18,366 bases of DNA, taken from Methanomassiliicoccales archaeon PtaU1.Bin030. Lineage in GTDB: Archaea; Thermoplasmatota; Thermoplasmata; Methanomassiliicoccales; Methanomassiliicoccaceae. A program made the position numbers and the translations under genes. The notes under the pieces are model-generated. The model saw only the letters and a list, made by a program, of their open reading frames with translations. It was not told the origin of the DNA and did not search any database. The stretch lies in assembly GCA_002067635.1 (NCBI GenBank), contig MVRB01000098.1, positions 1 to 18,366 on the forward strand, read 5' to 3'. Positions 1 to 6,595 of the stretch are shown piece after piece. Position 1 is the first letter of the stretch; every line of letters begins with the position of its first letter.

Positions 1-2
1 AG

Positions 3-74
3 TGCGGGGGCAAGATGAAGTACCGTAAGGACCACTTCATCTGCCAGTGCGGGGAGGTCGTGGAGATATGGTGA
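3..74 (+). CDS. C-terminal end of a zinc-ribbon protein (partial)
   Basis: Only the last 23 codons are inside the window, ending at TGA 72-74. The visible peptide begins C-G-G and carries a later C-x-C-G knuckle (residues CQCGE), with basic and aromatic residues between, as in a C-terminal zinc ribbon. The 3' end overlaps the start of the next gene in an ATGGTGA arrangement (68-74), so the two are probably co-transcribed and translationally coupled. The fragment is too short to name the family. Another reading is a chance open frame, but the Cys spacing and the stop/start overlap argue for a real gene end. Confidence 0.6.
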   Translation, partial: CGGKMKYRKDHFICQCGEVVEIW

Positions 75-661
75 CCTCGGTCCGCGTGATTTTCGAGGGT
101 TGGCTGCATAGGAAGGACGACGTTCTCCTGGAAGCCCACTCCACCTCGACCCTGGTGGTGACCGAGGGCCACAAGGTCCTTGTGGACACTTCCACGAAGG
201 AGCAGCGGGCCCCTCTGCTCCAGGGCCTGAACGCAGCAGGTCTTAGGCCAGAGGACATAGACATTTTGATCAACACTCACCTGCACCGGGACCACACCGG
301 GAACAACGACCTTTTCACCTCAGCATTGAAGATGGCGCGCTCCGAGGAGCGCCCTGACGCCTCCTTCATGTGCATCACCGAGGATGCGGAGGTATTGCCA
401 GGGATAAATCTGATGCACACGCCTGGGCACAGCAGGGGGTCCATGAGCGTGGTGGTCGAGACCGATGACCGTCGATATGTCATAGCCGGTGATGCCATCC
501 CCACCAGGGACAACCTCGAGAAGTGGAGGCCCCCCATGATAAATTACGATAGAAGCGTCGCCCTGGACAGCATGCGACGGATAGCGGAGATAGCGGACGT
601 GATAGTCCCTGGGCACGGGAATGCTTTCGAGCCCGATCCCTCTTCATGGAAGAAGCGATAA
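68..661 (+). CDS. MBL-fold metallo-hydrolase (MBLAC1-like)
   Basis: This 197-residue protein has the full metal-binding set of the metallo-beta-lactamase fold: the H-x-H-x-D-H motif (H71, H73, D75, H76), H121 in a T-P-G-H-S segment, D142 in G-D-A, and a terminal H183 in P-G-H-G. A di-zinc or Fe/Zn hydrolase acting on a thioester, phosphoester or similar substrate is expected, and the substrate cannot be read from sequence. It is short and has no extra domain, as in MBLAC1-type members. I chose ATG 68 because GGAGGT lies at 54-58 upstream and the ATG overlaps the preceding stop. A longer in-frame GTG start at 47 is less likely. The protein is cytoplasmic, with no signal peptide or membrane segment. 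Confidence 0.85.
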   Translation: MVTSVRVIFEGWLHRKDDVLLEAHSTSTLVVTEGHKVLVDTSTKEQRAPLLQGLNAAGLRPEDIDILINTHLHRDHTGNNDLFTSALKMARSEERPDASFMCITEDAEVLPGINLMHTPGHSRGSMSVVVETDDRRYVIAGDAIPTRDNLEKWRPPMINYDRSVALDSMRRIAEIADVIVPGHGNAFEPDPSSWKKR

Positions 662-702
662 TTTTATTCCTATGAACGTTACATGGTTCCGGTCGGATAT
701 CG
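659..702 (+). promoter_or_regulatory. Promoter of the zinc-finger/pcm pair
   Basis: An AT-rich box (AATTTTATT, about 659-668) lies over the stop codon of the MBL gene. Archaeal TATA geometry would place transcription start near 690, giving a leader of about 12 nt before ATG 703. This suggests the zinc-finger/pcm pair has its own promoter rather than only reading through from the MBL gene. The assignment is by eye. Confidence 0.4.
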
Positions 703-1302
703 ATGACAGTACCTAACGCGCTCTACCTGGACTGCCCCTCGTGCGGCGAACATGCCGTTCATGAGGTCCTTAGAGGAAAGCTCAGCAAGAAGCAGGACAG
801 CATGGAGGCGACCGTGAAGTGCCAGGATTGCGGTCACACCTACTCCACGGTGGTTAGGGAACCTGAGGTGCTCAAGGTGCCCATCATCGTCTCCGAGCTG
901 GGTAACTCCAAGAAGGAGGAGATCGAGCTGGAGGCCGGAGAGCTGCTCAGCCTGGGCGACGAGCTGTACCTGGGGGAGACGCATCTCCTCGTTACTGGCC
1001 TGGAATGCGACGGACGTAGGGTGGAGAAGTGCGATACTAAGGACGTCTCCACCATCTGGGCCAAGAAGTTCGACAAGGTTATCGTGAAGATATCCATCAA
1101 CAAGAACACCCGGACGATAGCCTCGCAGATCGAGGCCATGCCCGATGAGGAGTTCTTCGTGGGGGATATGATGACCGTGGGCAAGGAGAGGGTGGTGATC
1201 CACAACATCCGCTCCAAGGATGGGACCGTAAGGCGGGGAAGCGTGCCCGCCCGGGACATCGTGAGGATATACACCAAGGCGGTGCGGACCACCAGCTATT
1301 GA
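703..1302 (+). CDS. HVO_0476-type archaeal zinc-finger protein
   Basis: This 199-residue protein has an N-terminal zinc ribbon formed by C11-x2-C14 and C40-x2-C43 (CPSCG and CQDCG). A C-terminal half follows in which residues about 60-190 look beta-rich and SH3/OB-like. It matches the uncharacterised archaeal Zn-finger family typified by Haloferax HVO_0476. Its stop codon overlaps the Shine-Dalgarno of pcm (GAGGAG at 1301-1306), so the two are co-expressed. I recall the same gene order from other euryarchaea, which hints at a shared pathway such as translation or protein repair. The biochemical role is unknown. The protein is cytoplasmic. Confidence 0.85.
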   Translation: MTVPNALYLDCPSCGEHAVHEVLRGKLSKKQDSMEATVKCQDCGHTYSTVVREPEVLKVPIIVSELGNSKKEEIELEAGELLSLGDELYLGETHLLVTGLECDGRRVEKCDTKDVSTIWAKKFDKVIVKISINKNTRTIASQIEAMPDEEFFVGDMMTVGKERVVIHNIRSKDGTVRRGSVPARDIVRIYTKAVRTTSY

Positions 1303-1308
1303 GGAGAG

Positions 1309-1962
1309 ATGTACGAGAAAGAGCGCCTGGAGATGGTGGAGAGGCTGGAACGGACAGGGTTCGTCACCAACCGCCAGGTCCTGGACGCGATGAGGAAGGT
1401 CCCTAGGCATGAGTTCCTCCCCCGTCAGCTGTGGCCGTGGGCCTACGTGGACAATGCCCTCCCCATTGGCAGCGGCCAGACGATCTCCGCTCCACATATG
1501 GTGGGATACATGCTGGAGGTGCTGGACCTACATCCCGGCCAGAAGGTCCTGGAGATCGGCACAGGCTCCGGCTATCACGCCGGACTGGTGGCGGAGCTCG
1601 TGTACCCCGGAGGCCAGGTGATCTCTCTGGAAAGGATACCTGAGCTTGGCGACCAGGCCCGGAGGACCCTGGTGCGCCTTGGCTACGGCGATCTGATCAG
1701 GGTCGTGATCGCCGACGGCACCGAGGGGCTGCCGCAGGAGGCGCCCTTCGACCGCATCCTGGTGACCGCAGGCGGTCCCAGCGTCCCCCCGCCGCTCAAG
1801 GACCAGCTGGGGGAGGAAGGCATCCTGGTCATCCCGGTCGGCGGCAGGACATACCAGCAGCTGACCGTGATCAAGAGGGATGGGGACAAGTTCGAAGAGA
1901 GCGCTCTGGGCCTGGTGACCTTCGTGCCTCTCATCGGTCAGCACGGGCACAAGACCAACTAA
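1309..1962 (+). CDS. pcm: Protein-L-isoaspartate O-methyltransferase
   Basis: The product uses S-adenosylmethionine to methylate abnormal L-isoaspartyl residues, which begins their conversion back to aspartate. It therefore repairs aged cytoplasmic proteins. The 217 residues match the usual length. Visible motifs are the substrate-side segment around residues 52-66 (PIGSGQTISAPHMV), SAM motif I at 82-88 (EIGTGSG), an acidic end of strand 2 (SLERIPEL), and a later D-R-I-L-V-T-A-G segment (motif II). ATG 1309 is preceded by GAGGAG at 1301-1306, which overlaps the stop of the zinc-finger gene. The stop TAA (1960-1962) overlaps the stop of the convergent HAD gene. Confidence 0.95.
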   Translation: MYEKERLEMVERLERTGFVTNRQVLDAMRKVPRHEFLPRQLWPWAYVDNALPIGSGQTISAPHMVGYMLEVLDLHPGQKVLEIGTGSGYHAGLVAELVYPGGQVISLERIPELGDQARRTLVRLGYGDLIRVVIADGTEGLPQEAPFDRILVTAGGPSVPPPLKDQLGEEGILVIPVGGRTYQQLTVIKRDGDKFEESALGLVTFVPLIGQHGHKTN

Positions 1963-2612
1963 CGCCCTAGTATCAGAGGGAGCACGTCCGTCAGGTTCCT
2001 TGAGCGTAGAACCACATCAGCGTTCCTCTGAACCTCGTCGTCGATGGGATTGAAGGCTATGGAGAGACCAGAGGCGCCGAACATGCTGACGTCAACGAAG
2101 CTGTTGCCGATGGCAACGGTGCGCTCCTCCGACACTCCGAAGCTCTCCTGGAAGCGCTGCAGGGCCCTCCTCTTGTTAGTAAGCTCGACCCGCAGTACCC
2201 CTTCGCCGGTCAGACGCCCCCTGTCATCGCAGGCCAGACTGTTGGCGATATGGTCGTCGAAGCCGTTCTCCTCGGCTATGCGCCTTGCGGCCATGTCCAG
2301 GCCCCCGCTGATGATAACGCAGCGTATGCCTCGTTGATGCAGAGCGTCCACCGTGTCCTTGATCCCTGGGATGATGGGGACCGGCCTCAGGATCTCATCG
2401 ATATCATGGACGCTGACGTCCTCCTTCAGGGCCATCCACAGCTCGATGTCCCGGCGCATGAACTCCAGGTCGTCGATGCGCCCCTCGATGTAGTCTATCA
2501 AGGACGCCTCGTTGTTGACCCTGAAATGCTCGTGCACCCAAGTCCAGGAGCTGGTGTAATCGACCAGGACACCGTCCATGTCGAACGCCACAAGCCCAAA
2601 CTCGCAGTCCAT
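1959..2612 (-). CDS. HAD-family phosphatase (SerB-like)
   Basis: This is a 217-residue haloacid dehalogenase-superfamily hydrolase. Motif I is F-D-M-D-G-V (nucleophile and acid/base Asp, residues 11 and 13 from the ATG), motif II is I-I-S-G-G, a Lys lies in T-N-K-R, and motif IV is A-I-G-N-S-F-V-D. The S-G-G and G-N-S-x2-D pattern with a helical cap after motif I resembles phosphoserine phosphatase-type (IB) enzymes, but the exact substrate is uncertain. An in-frame TTG exists at 2630. I chose ATG 2612 because it lies 26.5 bp from the centre of the shared TATA element, as expected for a leaderless mRNA. The TAG stop overlaps the stop of pcm by 4 nt, tail to tail. Confidence 0.85.
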   Translation of the reverse strand: MDCEFGLVAFDMDGVLVDYTSSWTWVHEHFRVNNEASLIDYIEGRIDDLEFMRRDIELWMALKEDVSVHDIDEILRPVPIIPGIKDTVDALHQRGIRCVIISGGLDMAARRIAEENGFDDHIANSLACDDRGRLTGEGVLRVELTNKRRALQRFQESFGVSEERTVAIGNSFVDVSMFGASGLSIAFNPIDDEVQRNADVVLRSRNLTDVLPLILGR

Positions 2613-2627
2613 GTTGGGAACACCATA

Positions 2628-2649
2628 CAAAGGTTATTAATGACCTTTG
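2628..2649. promoter_or_regulatory. Symmetric divergent promoter (HAD / TraB)
   Basis: Arms CAAAGGT (2628-2634) and ACCTTTG (2643-2649) form a perfect 7-bp inverted repeat around the AT-rich core TATTAATG (2635-2642). The dyad centre is 2638.5. The ATG of the HAD gene (2612, minus) and the ATG of the TraB gene (2665, plus) are each exactly 26.5 bp from that centre. That is the usual distance from an archaeal TATA-box centre to the transcription start. A-A-A-G-G lies on each side where a BRE would sit. The simplest reading is one bidirectional TATA/BRE element giving two leaderless transcripts. Confidence 0.65.
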
Positions 2650-2664
2650 GTGTTGAATTTGGGG

Positions 2665-3381
2665 ATGATAATCCTCCTCGGTGTGGGGCATGTCTTCGAT
2701 ATAGCTGACCAGGTGAAGGGGCTGATCGAGAGGGAGCATCCCGATGCGGTCTGCGTGGAGCTGGACCGGGCCCGCTACCATGCCCTTCAGAACCCTGGAG
2801 GTAAGCCCAGAGGGCAATTGACATACCGCCTCCTTGCCAAGATGCAGAAGCGACTGGCCCACCAGTACGGGGGCGAGGTGGGCGCGGAGATGCTGGCGGC
2901 GACCCGTGCAGCCCAGTCCATCGGCGCCGCGGTGCTCCTCATCGATGTTGATGCCAACGAGACCTTCACCCGGCTGAACCGGGAGATGCCGTTCATGGAG
3001 AAGCTCAAGCTGGGCCTCTCGGCGCTGTCCTCCATGTTCATCAGCCGCAAGAGGATGGAGGAGGAGGTTGTCAGCTTCGAGGAGAACGGGGACATCTACC
3101 TGCAGGAGATGCAGGAGCAGTTCCCCACGCTCAAGAAGGTGCTCCTCGACGACCGTAACGCGCTGATGGCCAAGCGCATCGATTCCGCCGCCTCAAGATA
3201 TCCGATCGTACTGGCGGTGATCGGCGACGGCCACGTAGAGGGCATAACGGAACTACTGGACAGGGACGACATCAAGGTCTACCGTCTGAAGGACATACGC
3301 AGCGACGGCCAGCCCTCCTCACCGCGCCAGGTGCAGAGCAACGCCGAGGTCCGCTTCCACTTCGAACGTTCGCTCCAATAG
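2665..3381 (+). CDS. TraB/PrgY-family protein
   Basis: This 238-residue protein begins with the family signature G-V-G-H-V near residue 6, followed by V-E-L-D-x2-R, and has a late G-D-G-H-V-x-G-I motif. These Gly-His and Glu motifs define the TraB family, whose members include the enterococcal pheromone inhibitor TraB/PrgY and archaeal and eukaryotic relatives. A protease-like or metal-dependent hydrolase activity has been suggested for the superfamily, but the function in archaea is unknown. I see no obvious transmembrane segment, so this is the short soluble form. ATG 2665 is preferred over in-frame TTG 2647, since it matches the promoter geometry at 2628-2649. The gene diverges from the HAD phosphatase. 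Confidence 0.85.
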   Translation: MIILLGVGHVFDIADQVKGLIEREHPDAVCVELDRARYHALQNPGGKPRGQLTYRLLAKMQKRLAHQYGGEVGAEMLAATRAAQSIGAAVLLIDVDANETFTRLNREMPFMEKLKLGLSALSSMFISRKRMEEEVVSFEENGDIYLQEMQEQFPTLKKVLLDDRNALMAKRIDSAASRYPIVLAVIGDGHVEGITELLDRDDIKVYRLKDIRSDGQPSSPRQVQSNAEVRFHFERSLQ

Positions 3382-3384
3382 CAT

Positions 3385-3394
3385 GGTTTTTACG
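3385..3394 (+). promoter_or_regulatory. Probable TATA element of thyX
   Basis: GGTTTTTACG is centred about 27 bp upstream of GTG 3417, which is consistent with a leaderless mRNA. No Shine-Dalgarno is evident before the GTG. The element is weak and was identified by position and composition. Confidence 0.35.
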
Positions 3395-3416
3395 TCGGTG
3401 GGGCATACTGGTCAGC

Positions 3417-4094
3417 GTGCGCGTCACCCTCCTTTCCTATACCCAGAACGCTGAGAGGCTATGCGCCTCGGCCGCCCACTCCTGCTACTCCAGCAAGGGC
3501 GCTAGCGATCTCATGGAGGAATGGGACGAGAGAAAGGGGGCCAGATGGCTGAGCGTACCTCTGGCCTCAGGGCACCATTCCGTGATCGAGCATGCCTGCT
3601 ACACCTTCTCCATAGAGGGAGTGTCACGATCTCTGACTCACCAGCTGGTCCGCCACCGCCTCGCCTCCTACAGCCAGATGTCACAGCGATATGTGGACAT
3701 GAAGAACGCGGATTACGTGGTCCCGCGGTCAATATCCTCGGATCCCTTGCTCGAGGAAAGCTACCGCGCGCTCATGGAGCGTATCTGGGAGGAGTACAGG
3801 GAGCTTTCAAAGAAGGTGCCGGTGGAGGATGCCCGCTACGTCCTTCCCAACGCCTGCACCACCAACATCACCGTCACCATGAACGCCCGGGAGCTGTGGC
3901 ACTTCTTCGAGCTACGCACCTGCAGGAGGGCCCAGGAGGAGATACGCGAGGTCGCAGATCAGATGCTCTTCCTGGCCAGGGAGGCGTCACCACTAATATT
4001 CAAGGACGCCGGACCGCCCTGCATCTCCAAGGGCAAATGCCCCGAGGGCAAGATGTCCTGCGGGAAGCCGCGCAAGGAGCTACGGGCGCTGTGA
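3417..4094 (+). CDS. thyX: FAD-dependent thymidylate synthase
   Basis: ThyX methylates dUMP to dTMP using methylene-tetrahydrofolate (or an archaeal C1-pterin carrier) and reduced FAD, independently of ThyA. The 225 residues carry the diagnostic R-H-R-x7-S motif at 79-89 (RHRLASYSQMS), an upstream active-site stretch S-G-H-H-S-V-I-E-H (51-59), and a downstream R-R-A-Q-x-E-I-R segment. The tail is rich in Cys (C-x5-C-x6-C, ending near M-S-C-G-K), a pattern seen in several anaerobe ThyX proteins. The start is GTG. The gene stands alone and converges on the DUF2164 gene across a hairpin. Confidence 0.96.
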   Translation: MRVTLLSYTQNAERLCASAAHSCYSSKGASDLMEEWDERKGARWLSVPLASGHHSVIEHACYTFSIEGVSRSLTHQLVRHRLASYSQMSQRYVDMKNADYVVPRSISSDPLLEESYRALMERIWEEYRELSKKVPVEDARYVLPNACTTNITVTMNARELWHFFELRTCRRAQEEIREVADQMLFLAREASPLIFKDAGPPCISKGKCPEGKMSCGKPRKELRAL

Positions 4095-4110
4095 GGCTCT
4101 GACCGCCATA

Positions 4111-4134
4111 GGTCCTTCGACGGCCTGAAGGACC
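4111..4134. terminator. Hairpin between convergent thyX and DUF2164 genes
   Basis: GGTCCTTC (4111-4118) and GAAGGACC (4127-4134) form a perfect 8-bp stem with an 8-nt loop. It lies 17 nt after the thyX stop and just beyond the end of the DUF2164 gene. An overlapping alternative stem, CGACGG (4118-4123) with CCGTCG (4133-4138), would compete with it. No strong T-run follows on the plus strand, so it may act in 3'-end formation or RNA stability rather than as a classical terminator. Confidence 0.5.
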
Positions 4135-4151
4135 GTCGCCCAATCTTCACC

Positions 4152-4385
4152 TCATTTTTCGATGTTCAGCAGGTCCTCGACTCTCTCGCACATAAAACGG
4201 TAGGAATCGCGTACCCCCTGGTTGTAGAATGCCGGCGCCATCTCATCGACGATGAAGTCCAGGAGCAGACCTGCCGCTAGGTCCCCTATCTCCTCCTCCC
4301 TGACGTTCATGAAATAGTACTTGATCTTCAAGATCAGGCGTTCTCTCTCATCTTTTTCGATGGTGATTTTCTGGACCTTGCGCAT
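4152..4385 (-). CDS. DUF2164 family protein
   Basis: This 77-residue protein matches the small DUF2164 family by its central I-x-Y-(Y/F)-F, the E-E-I-G-D-L-A-A segment and L-L-L-D-F-I, then the F-Y-N-Q-G-V-x-D motif (residues about 57-63). It is entirely cytoplasmic and helical, with no cysteines or catalytic signature. The family is widespread in bacteria and archaea and its function is unknown. ATG 4385 is the only sensible start. The gene converges on thyX. A tandem octamer and a TATA-like GGATTAAGG lie upstream on the minus strand. Confidence 0.8.
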   Translation of the reverse strand: MRKVQKITIEKDERERLILKIKYYFMNVREEEIGDLAAGLLLDFIVDEMAPAFYNQGVRDSYRFMCERVEDLLNIEK

Positions 4386-4398
4386 CGGGCACCAGGTC

Positions 4399-4430
4399 CC
4401 ATATCCCCATATCCGTCCTTAATCCTAAGG
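4399..4430 (-). promoter_or_regulatory. Upstream region of DUF2164: tandem CCATATCC and TATA-like box
   Basis: CCATATCC occurs twice in direct tandem (4399-4406 and 4407-4414). Next to it a small inverted repeat CCTTA/TAAGG (4417-4421 and 4426-4430) contains a TATA-like GGATTAAGG on the minus strand. The start codon is at 4385, so the tandem lies between the putative box and the start, where it could be a regulator site or an initiator region. The rest of the 4386-4594 gap, apart from the S17e promoter, shows nothing further. Confidence 0.35.
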
Positions 4431-4540
4431 GCCTTTCGATAGGTCGGTGATAAAGGGGAAAAGGTACGCCTTCCGCCCTCAACCACTGGCCACCTCAGAT
4501 CGCTCCTCGGTCTGAAGCCTTGGAAGCGCGGATCGCACTG

Positions 4541-4589
4541 AAAAGGGTTAAATATGGACTCCGCCTAACCGCCTTGCTGCCTAAGGTGA
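4541..4589 (+). promoter_or_regulatory. Promoter and RBS of S17e
   Basis: BRE-like AAAAGGG (4541-4547) is followed by the box TTAAATAT (4548-4555, centre 4551.5), which predicts transcription start near 4578. The resulting leader of about 17 nt contains AAGGTGA (4583-4589), a good Shine-Dalgarno for ATG 4595. This is one of the clearest promoters in the window. Confidence 0.6.
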
Positions 4590-4594
4590 CACTC

Positions 4595-4786
4595 ATGGGA
4601 AACATACGCCCTAACTATATCAAAAGGATCGCTCTCGAGCTCGTACAGAAGTATCCCACAGTATTCAACGCGGACTTCGAGAACAACAAGATGTTGGTAT
4701 CAAAGCTGACCAATGTCGAAAGCATCATGATGCGAAACCGTATCGCTGGGTACGTCACGACGTACTGGCAGCACATGGAAAAGTAG
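4595..4786 (+). CDS. rps17e: 30S ribosomal protein S17e
   Basis: This 63-residue protein is the archaeal/eukaryotic-specific small-subunit protein eS17. It begins M-G-N-I-R-x2-Y-I-K-R-I-A, has Y-P-x2-F-x2-D-F-E-x-N-K in the middle, and ends with the conserved R-N-R-I-A-G-Y-V segment. The length is normal for archaea. An open frame continues upstream to 4520, but ATG 4595 is fixed by family alignment and by the AAGGTGA ribosome-binding site. This gene is strong evidence that the window is archaeal. Confidence 0.96.
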   Translation: MGNIRPNYIKRIALELVQKYPTVFNADFENNKMLVSKLTNVESIMMRNRIAGYVTTYWQHMEK

Positions 4787-4798
4787 GACGTTCGATAC

Positions 4799-4832
4799 CT
4801 TTTTCTATTAACAAGATTGTGGGCCGGGCAAT
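4799..4832 (+). promoter_or_regulatory. Promoter of the ABC transporter operon
   Basis: CTATTAA (4805-4811, centre 4808) is preceded by a T-rich stretch and sits about 26 bp before ATG 4833. This fits a leaderless transcript, and there is no Shine-Dalgarno upstream of that ATG. The T-run at 4800-4804 could also serve as the terminator of S17e. Confidence 0.5.
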
Positions 4833-5786
4833 ATGCCCCCTGCCGTTGAGGTAACGGCTCTTTCCCGGGTTTTCGTCGGCAAGAGCCCCGTAGTTGCCCT
4901 TGACAACATAGACCTGAACGTCGAGGAGGGCGAGCTTTTCGGCCTACTGGGGCCCAATGGTGCGGGGAAGACCACGCTCATAAAGATACTGTCCACGCTC
5001 CTGCTGCCCTCCAAGGGATCGGCCAGGGTCCTGGGGTACGACGTAGCCAAGGAGACCTCGAAGATCAGGCCCCTTATCAACATGGTGTCCGGGGGCGAGA
5101 TATCCGGTTACGGGCTTTTGACGGTGCGGGAGAACCTGTGGATGTTCTCCCAGTTCTACGGGATCCCCGGGAAGGTGGCGAATGAGCGGATAGATGCCCT
5201 CCTCCACGCCTTCGGACTGGAGGACAAGGCCGATGTCAAGGTAAGGACCATATCCACCGGTCAGAGGCAGCGCATGAACATCATCCGGGGTTTTGTCACC
5301 GACCCCCGGCTGATCTTCCTGGACGAGCCGACGCTGGGCCTAGATGTTCAGACCAGCCGGGCCATAAGGGACTACATCCGCACATGGGTGCGGTCGCAGG
5401 TGGGCAGGACCCTGCTCCTTACCACCCACTACATGAGGGAGGCGGAGGAGCTGTGCGACCGCGTGGCCATCATAGATCGAGGGACCATTCTCGCCTGTGA
5501 CTCCCCCGAGGGGCTGAAGAAGAGGATGAACAGGGCCTCGACCTTCGTCCTCGACACCACCCACTTCGACAGCTCAGTGATCTCCACCATCGCTGGCGTC
5601 AAGGGGGTGAGCGCGGAGGCCATGAGGGAGGGCCTGAGGATCAAGCTGGTCGTGGAGAACGAGTCCGCCATCTCCGATATAATATCATCCGTGGGCGCCG
5701 GCGGAGGGAAGGTGCTGGGCCTCAACAAGAGCGAGCCTACCCTGGAGGATGTGTTCATAAAGCTGGTGGGGAGGGGATTGGAGTAG
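4833..5786 (+). CDS. ABC-2 type exporter, ATP-binding subunit
   Basis: This 317-residue nucleotide-binding subunit is of the DrrA/CcmA class. Walker A is G40-P-N-G-A-G-K46-T-T48, the signature is S-T-G-Q-R at 141-145 (a variant of LSGGQ), Walker B is L-I-F-L-D-E165, the D-loop follows at L-G-L-D, and the H-loop His lies in T-T-H-Y. The Q-loop glutamine position is occupied by a G-G-E stretch near 87-89, as in some DrrA-like subgroups. A C-terminal extension of about 90 residues follows the nucleotide domain. It energises export with the two permeases directly downstream. The cargo (drug, lipid or glycan) cannot be inferred. ATG 4833 is probably leaderless. Confidence 0.92.
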   Translation: MPPAVEVTALSRVFVGKSPVVALDNIDLNVEEGELFGLLGPNGAGKTTLIKILSTLLLPSKGSARVLGYDVAKETSKIRPLINMVSGGEISGYGLLTVRENLWMFSQFYGIPGKVANERIDALLHAFGLEDKADVKVRTISTGQRQRMNIIRGFVTDPRLIFLDEPTLGLDVQTSRAIRDYIRTWVRSQVGRTLLLTTHYMREAEELCDRVAIIDRGTILACDSPEGLKKRMNRASTFVLDTTHFDSSVISTIAGVKGVSAEAMREGLRIKLVVENESAISDIISSVGAGGGKVLGLNKSEPTLEDVFIKLVGRGLE

Positions 5787-5794
5787 TCGCCTGG

Positions 5795-6595
5795 GTGCTT
5801 AACGCTCGCGCCGCCTTCGGCCGGGCCTATCCTCGAGCCATCGGGGCCATCAGGGAGCCGTCATGGACCTTCTTCGATGTCCTGCTCCCTCTGCTGGGCA
5901 TTGCGGCCTACATCTACTACTACCGGGCCCTCGGCGCCGATCCCGCGTTCGAAGGCTTCGTAGTTCTCGGCGGAGCGATGACAGCCTTCTGGCTCAACGT
6001 GCTGTGGGGGATGGCGGCCCAGCTGTACTGGGAGAAGGAGACAGGCAACCTCCAGCTTTTCCTAGTGACCCCCATGTCGCGCATGGCCCTGCTGGCGGGT
6101 ATGGCCTTGGGGGGCATGTTCGCCGCGGGCATACGCGCCCTGTCCACCCTCCTGCTGGGGATCTTGCTGTTCAACGTAAACATGGTGGTGGTCGACCCCC
6201 TGCTGCTGGTGGCGGTTTTCATGGTGACCCTCATCGCCATATACGGGATGGGCATGATGTTCGCCTCCCTTTTCATGCTTTACGGTAGGGATGCGTGGAA
6301 CATCTCCAACCTCCTGCAGGAGCCGATCTACCTGGTCTCCGGCTTCTATTTCCCTGTCAAGGCGCTGGGGCCGTGGGTCAGCCTGATCGCTGCGGTGATA
6401 CCCATAACCCTGGGGCTGGATGCCATGCGCCAGGAGCTGTTCGGTCCGGTCGCCAACGGCCTGATGCCGGTCGTTTGGGAGCTGGCCATACTTGTCGTCC
6501 TGGCGGTGGCGTTCCTGGTAATGGCAAGGCGGTCGCTGGAGTACATGGAGGGTCTGGGCCGCAAGGAAGGGAGGCTGACCCTGCGATGGCAGTGA
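5795..6595 (+). CDS. ABC-2 type transporter permease 1
   Basis: This 266-residue integral membrane protein has about six hydrophobic segments, for example around residues 28-48, 55-75, 95-120, 130-160, 185-210 and 222-245. The layout and the short loops match the ABC-2 permease family. The GTG 5795 start lies 8 nt after the ATPase stop, with GGAG at 5780-5783. A C-terminal cytoplasmic tail rich in Arg/Lys/Glu follows the last segment. It probably forms a heterodimeric channel with the next permease. Its end overlaps the start of that gene by 10 nt. Confidence 0.88.
   Translation: MLNARAAFGRAYPRAIGAIREPSWTFFDVLLPLLGIAAYIYYYRALGADPAFEGFVVLGGAMTAFWLNVLWGMAAQLYWEKETGNLQLFLVTPMSRMALLAGMALGGMFAAGIRALSTLLLGILLFNVNMVVVDPLLLVAVFMVTLIAIYGMGMMFASLFMLYGRDAWNISNLLQEPIYLVSGFYFPVKALGPWVSLIAAVIPITLGLDAMRQELFGPVANGLMPVVWELAILVVLAVAFLVMARRSLEYMEGLGRKEGRLTLRWQ

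Noticed and set aside
679..1497. Long minus-strand open frame (272 codons)
   Set aside because: It lies antisense to the zinc-finger and pcm genes, has a His/Gly/Pro-rich low-information composition typical of a GC-rich shadow frame, and matches no family.
6295..6585. N-terminal extension of permease 2
   Set aside because: The segment overlaps permease 1 in another frame and its translation is not membrane-like. ATG 6586 has a proper ribosome-binding site.
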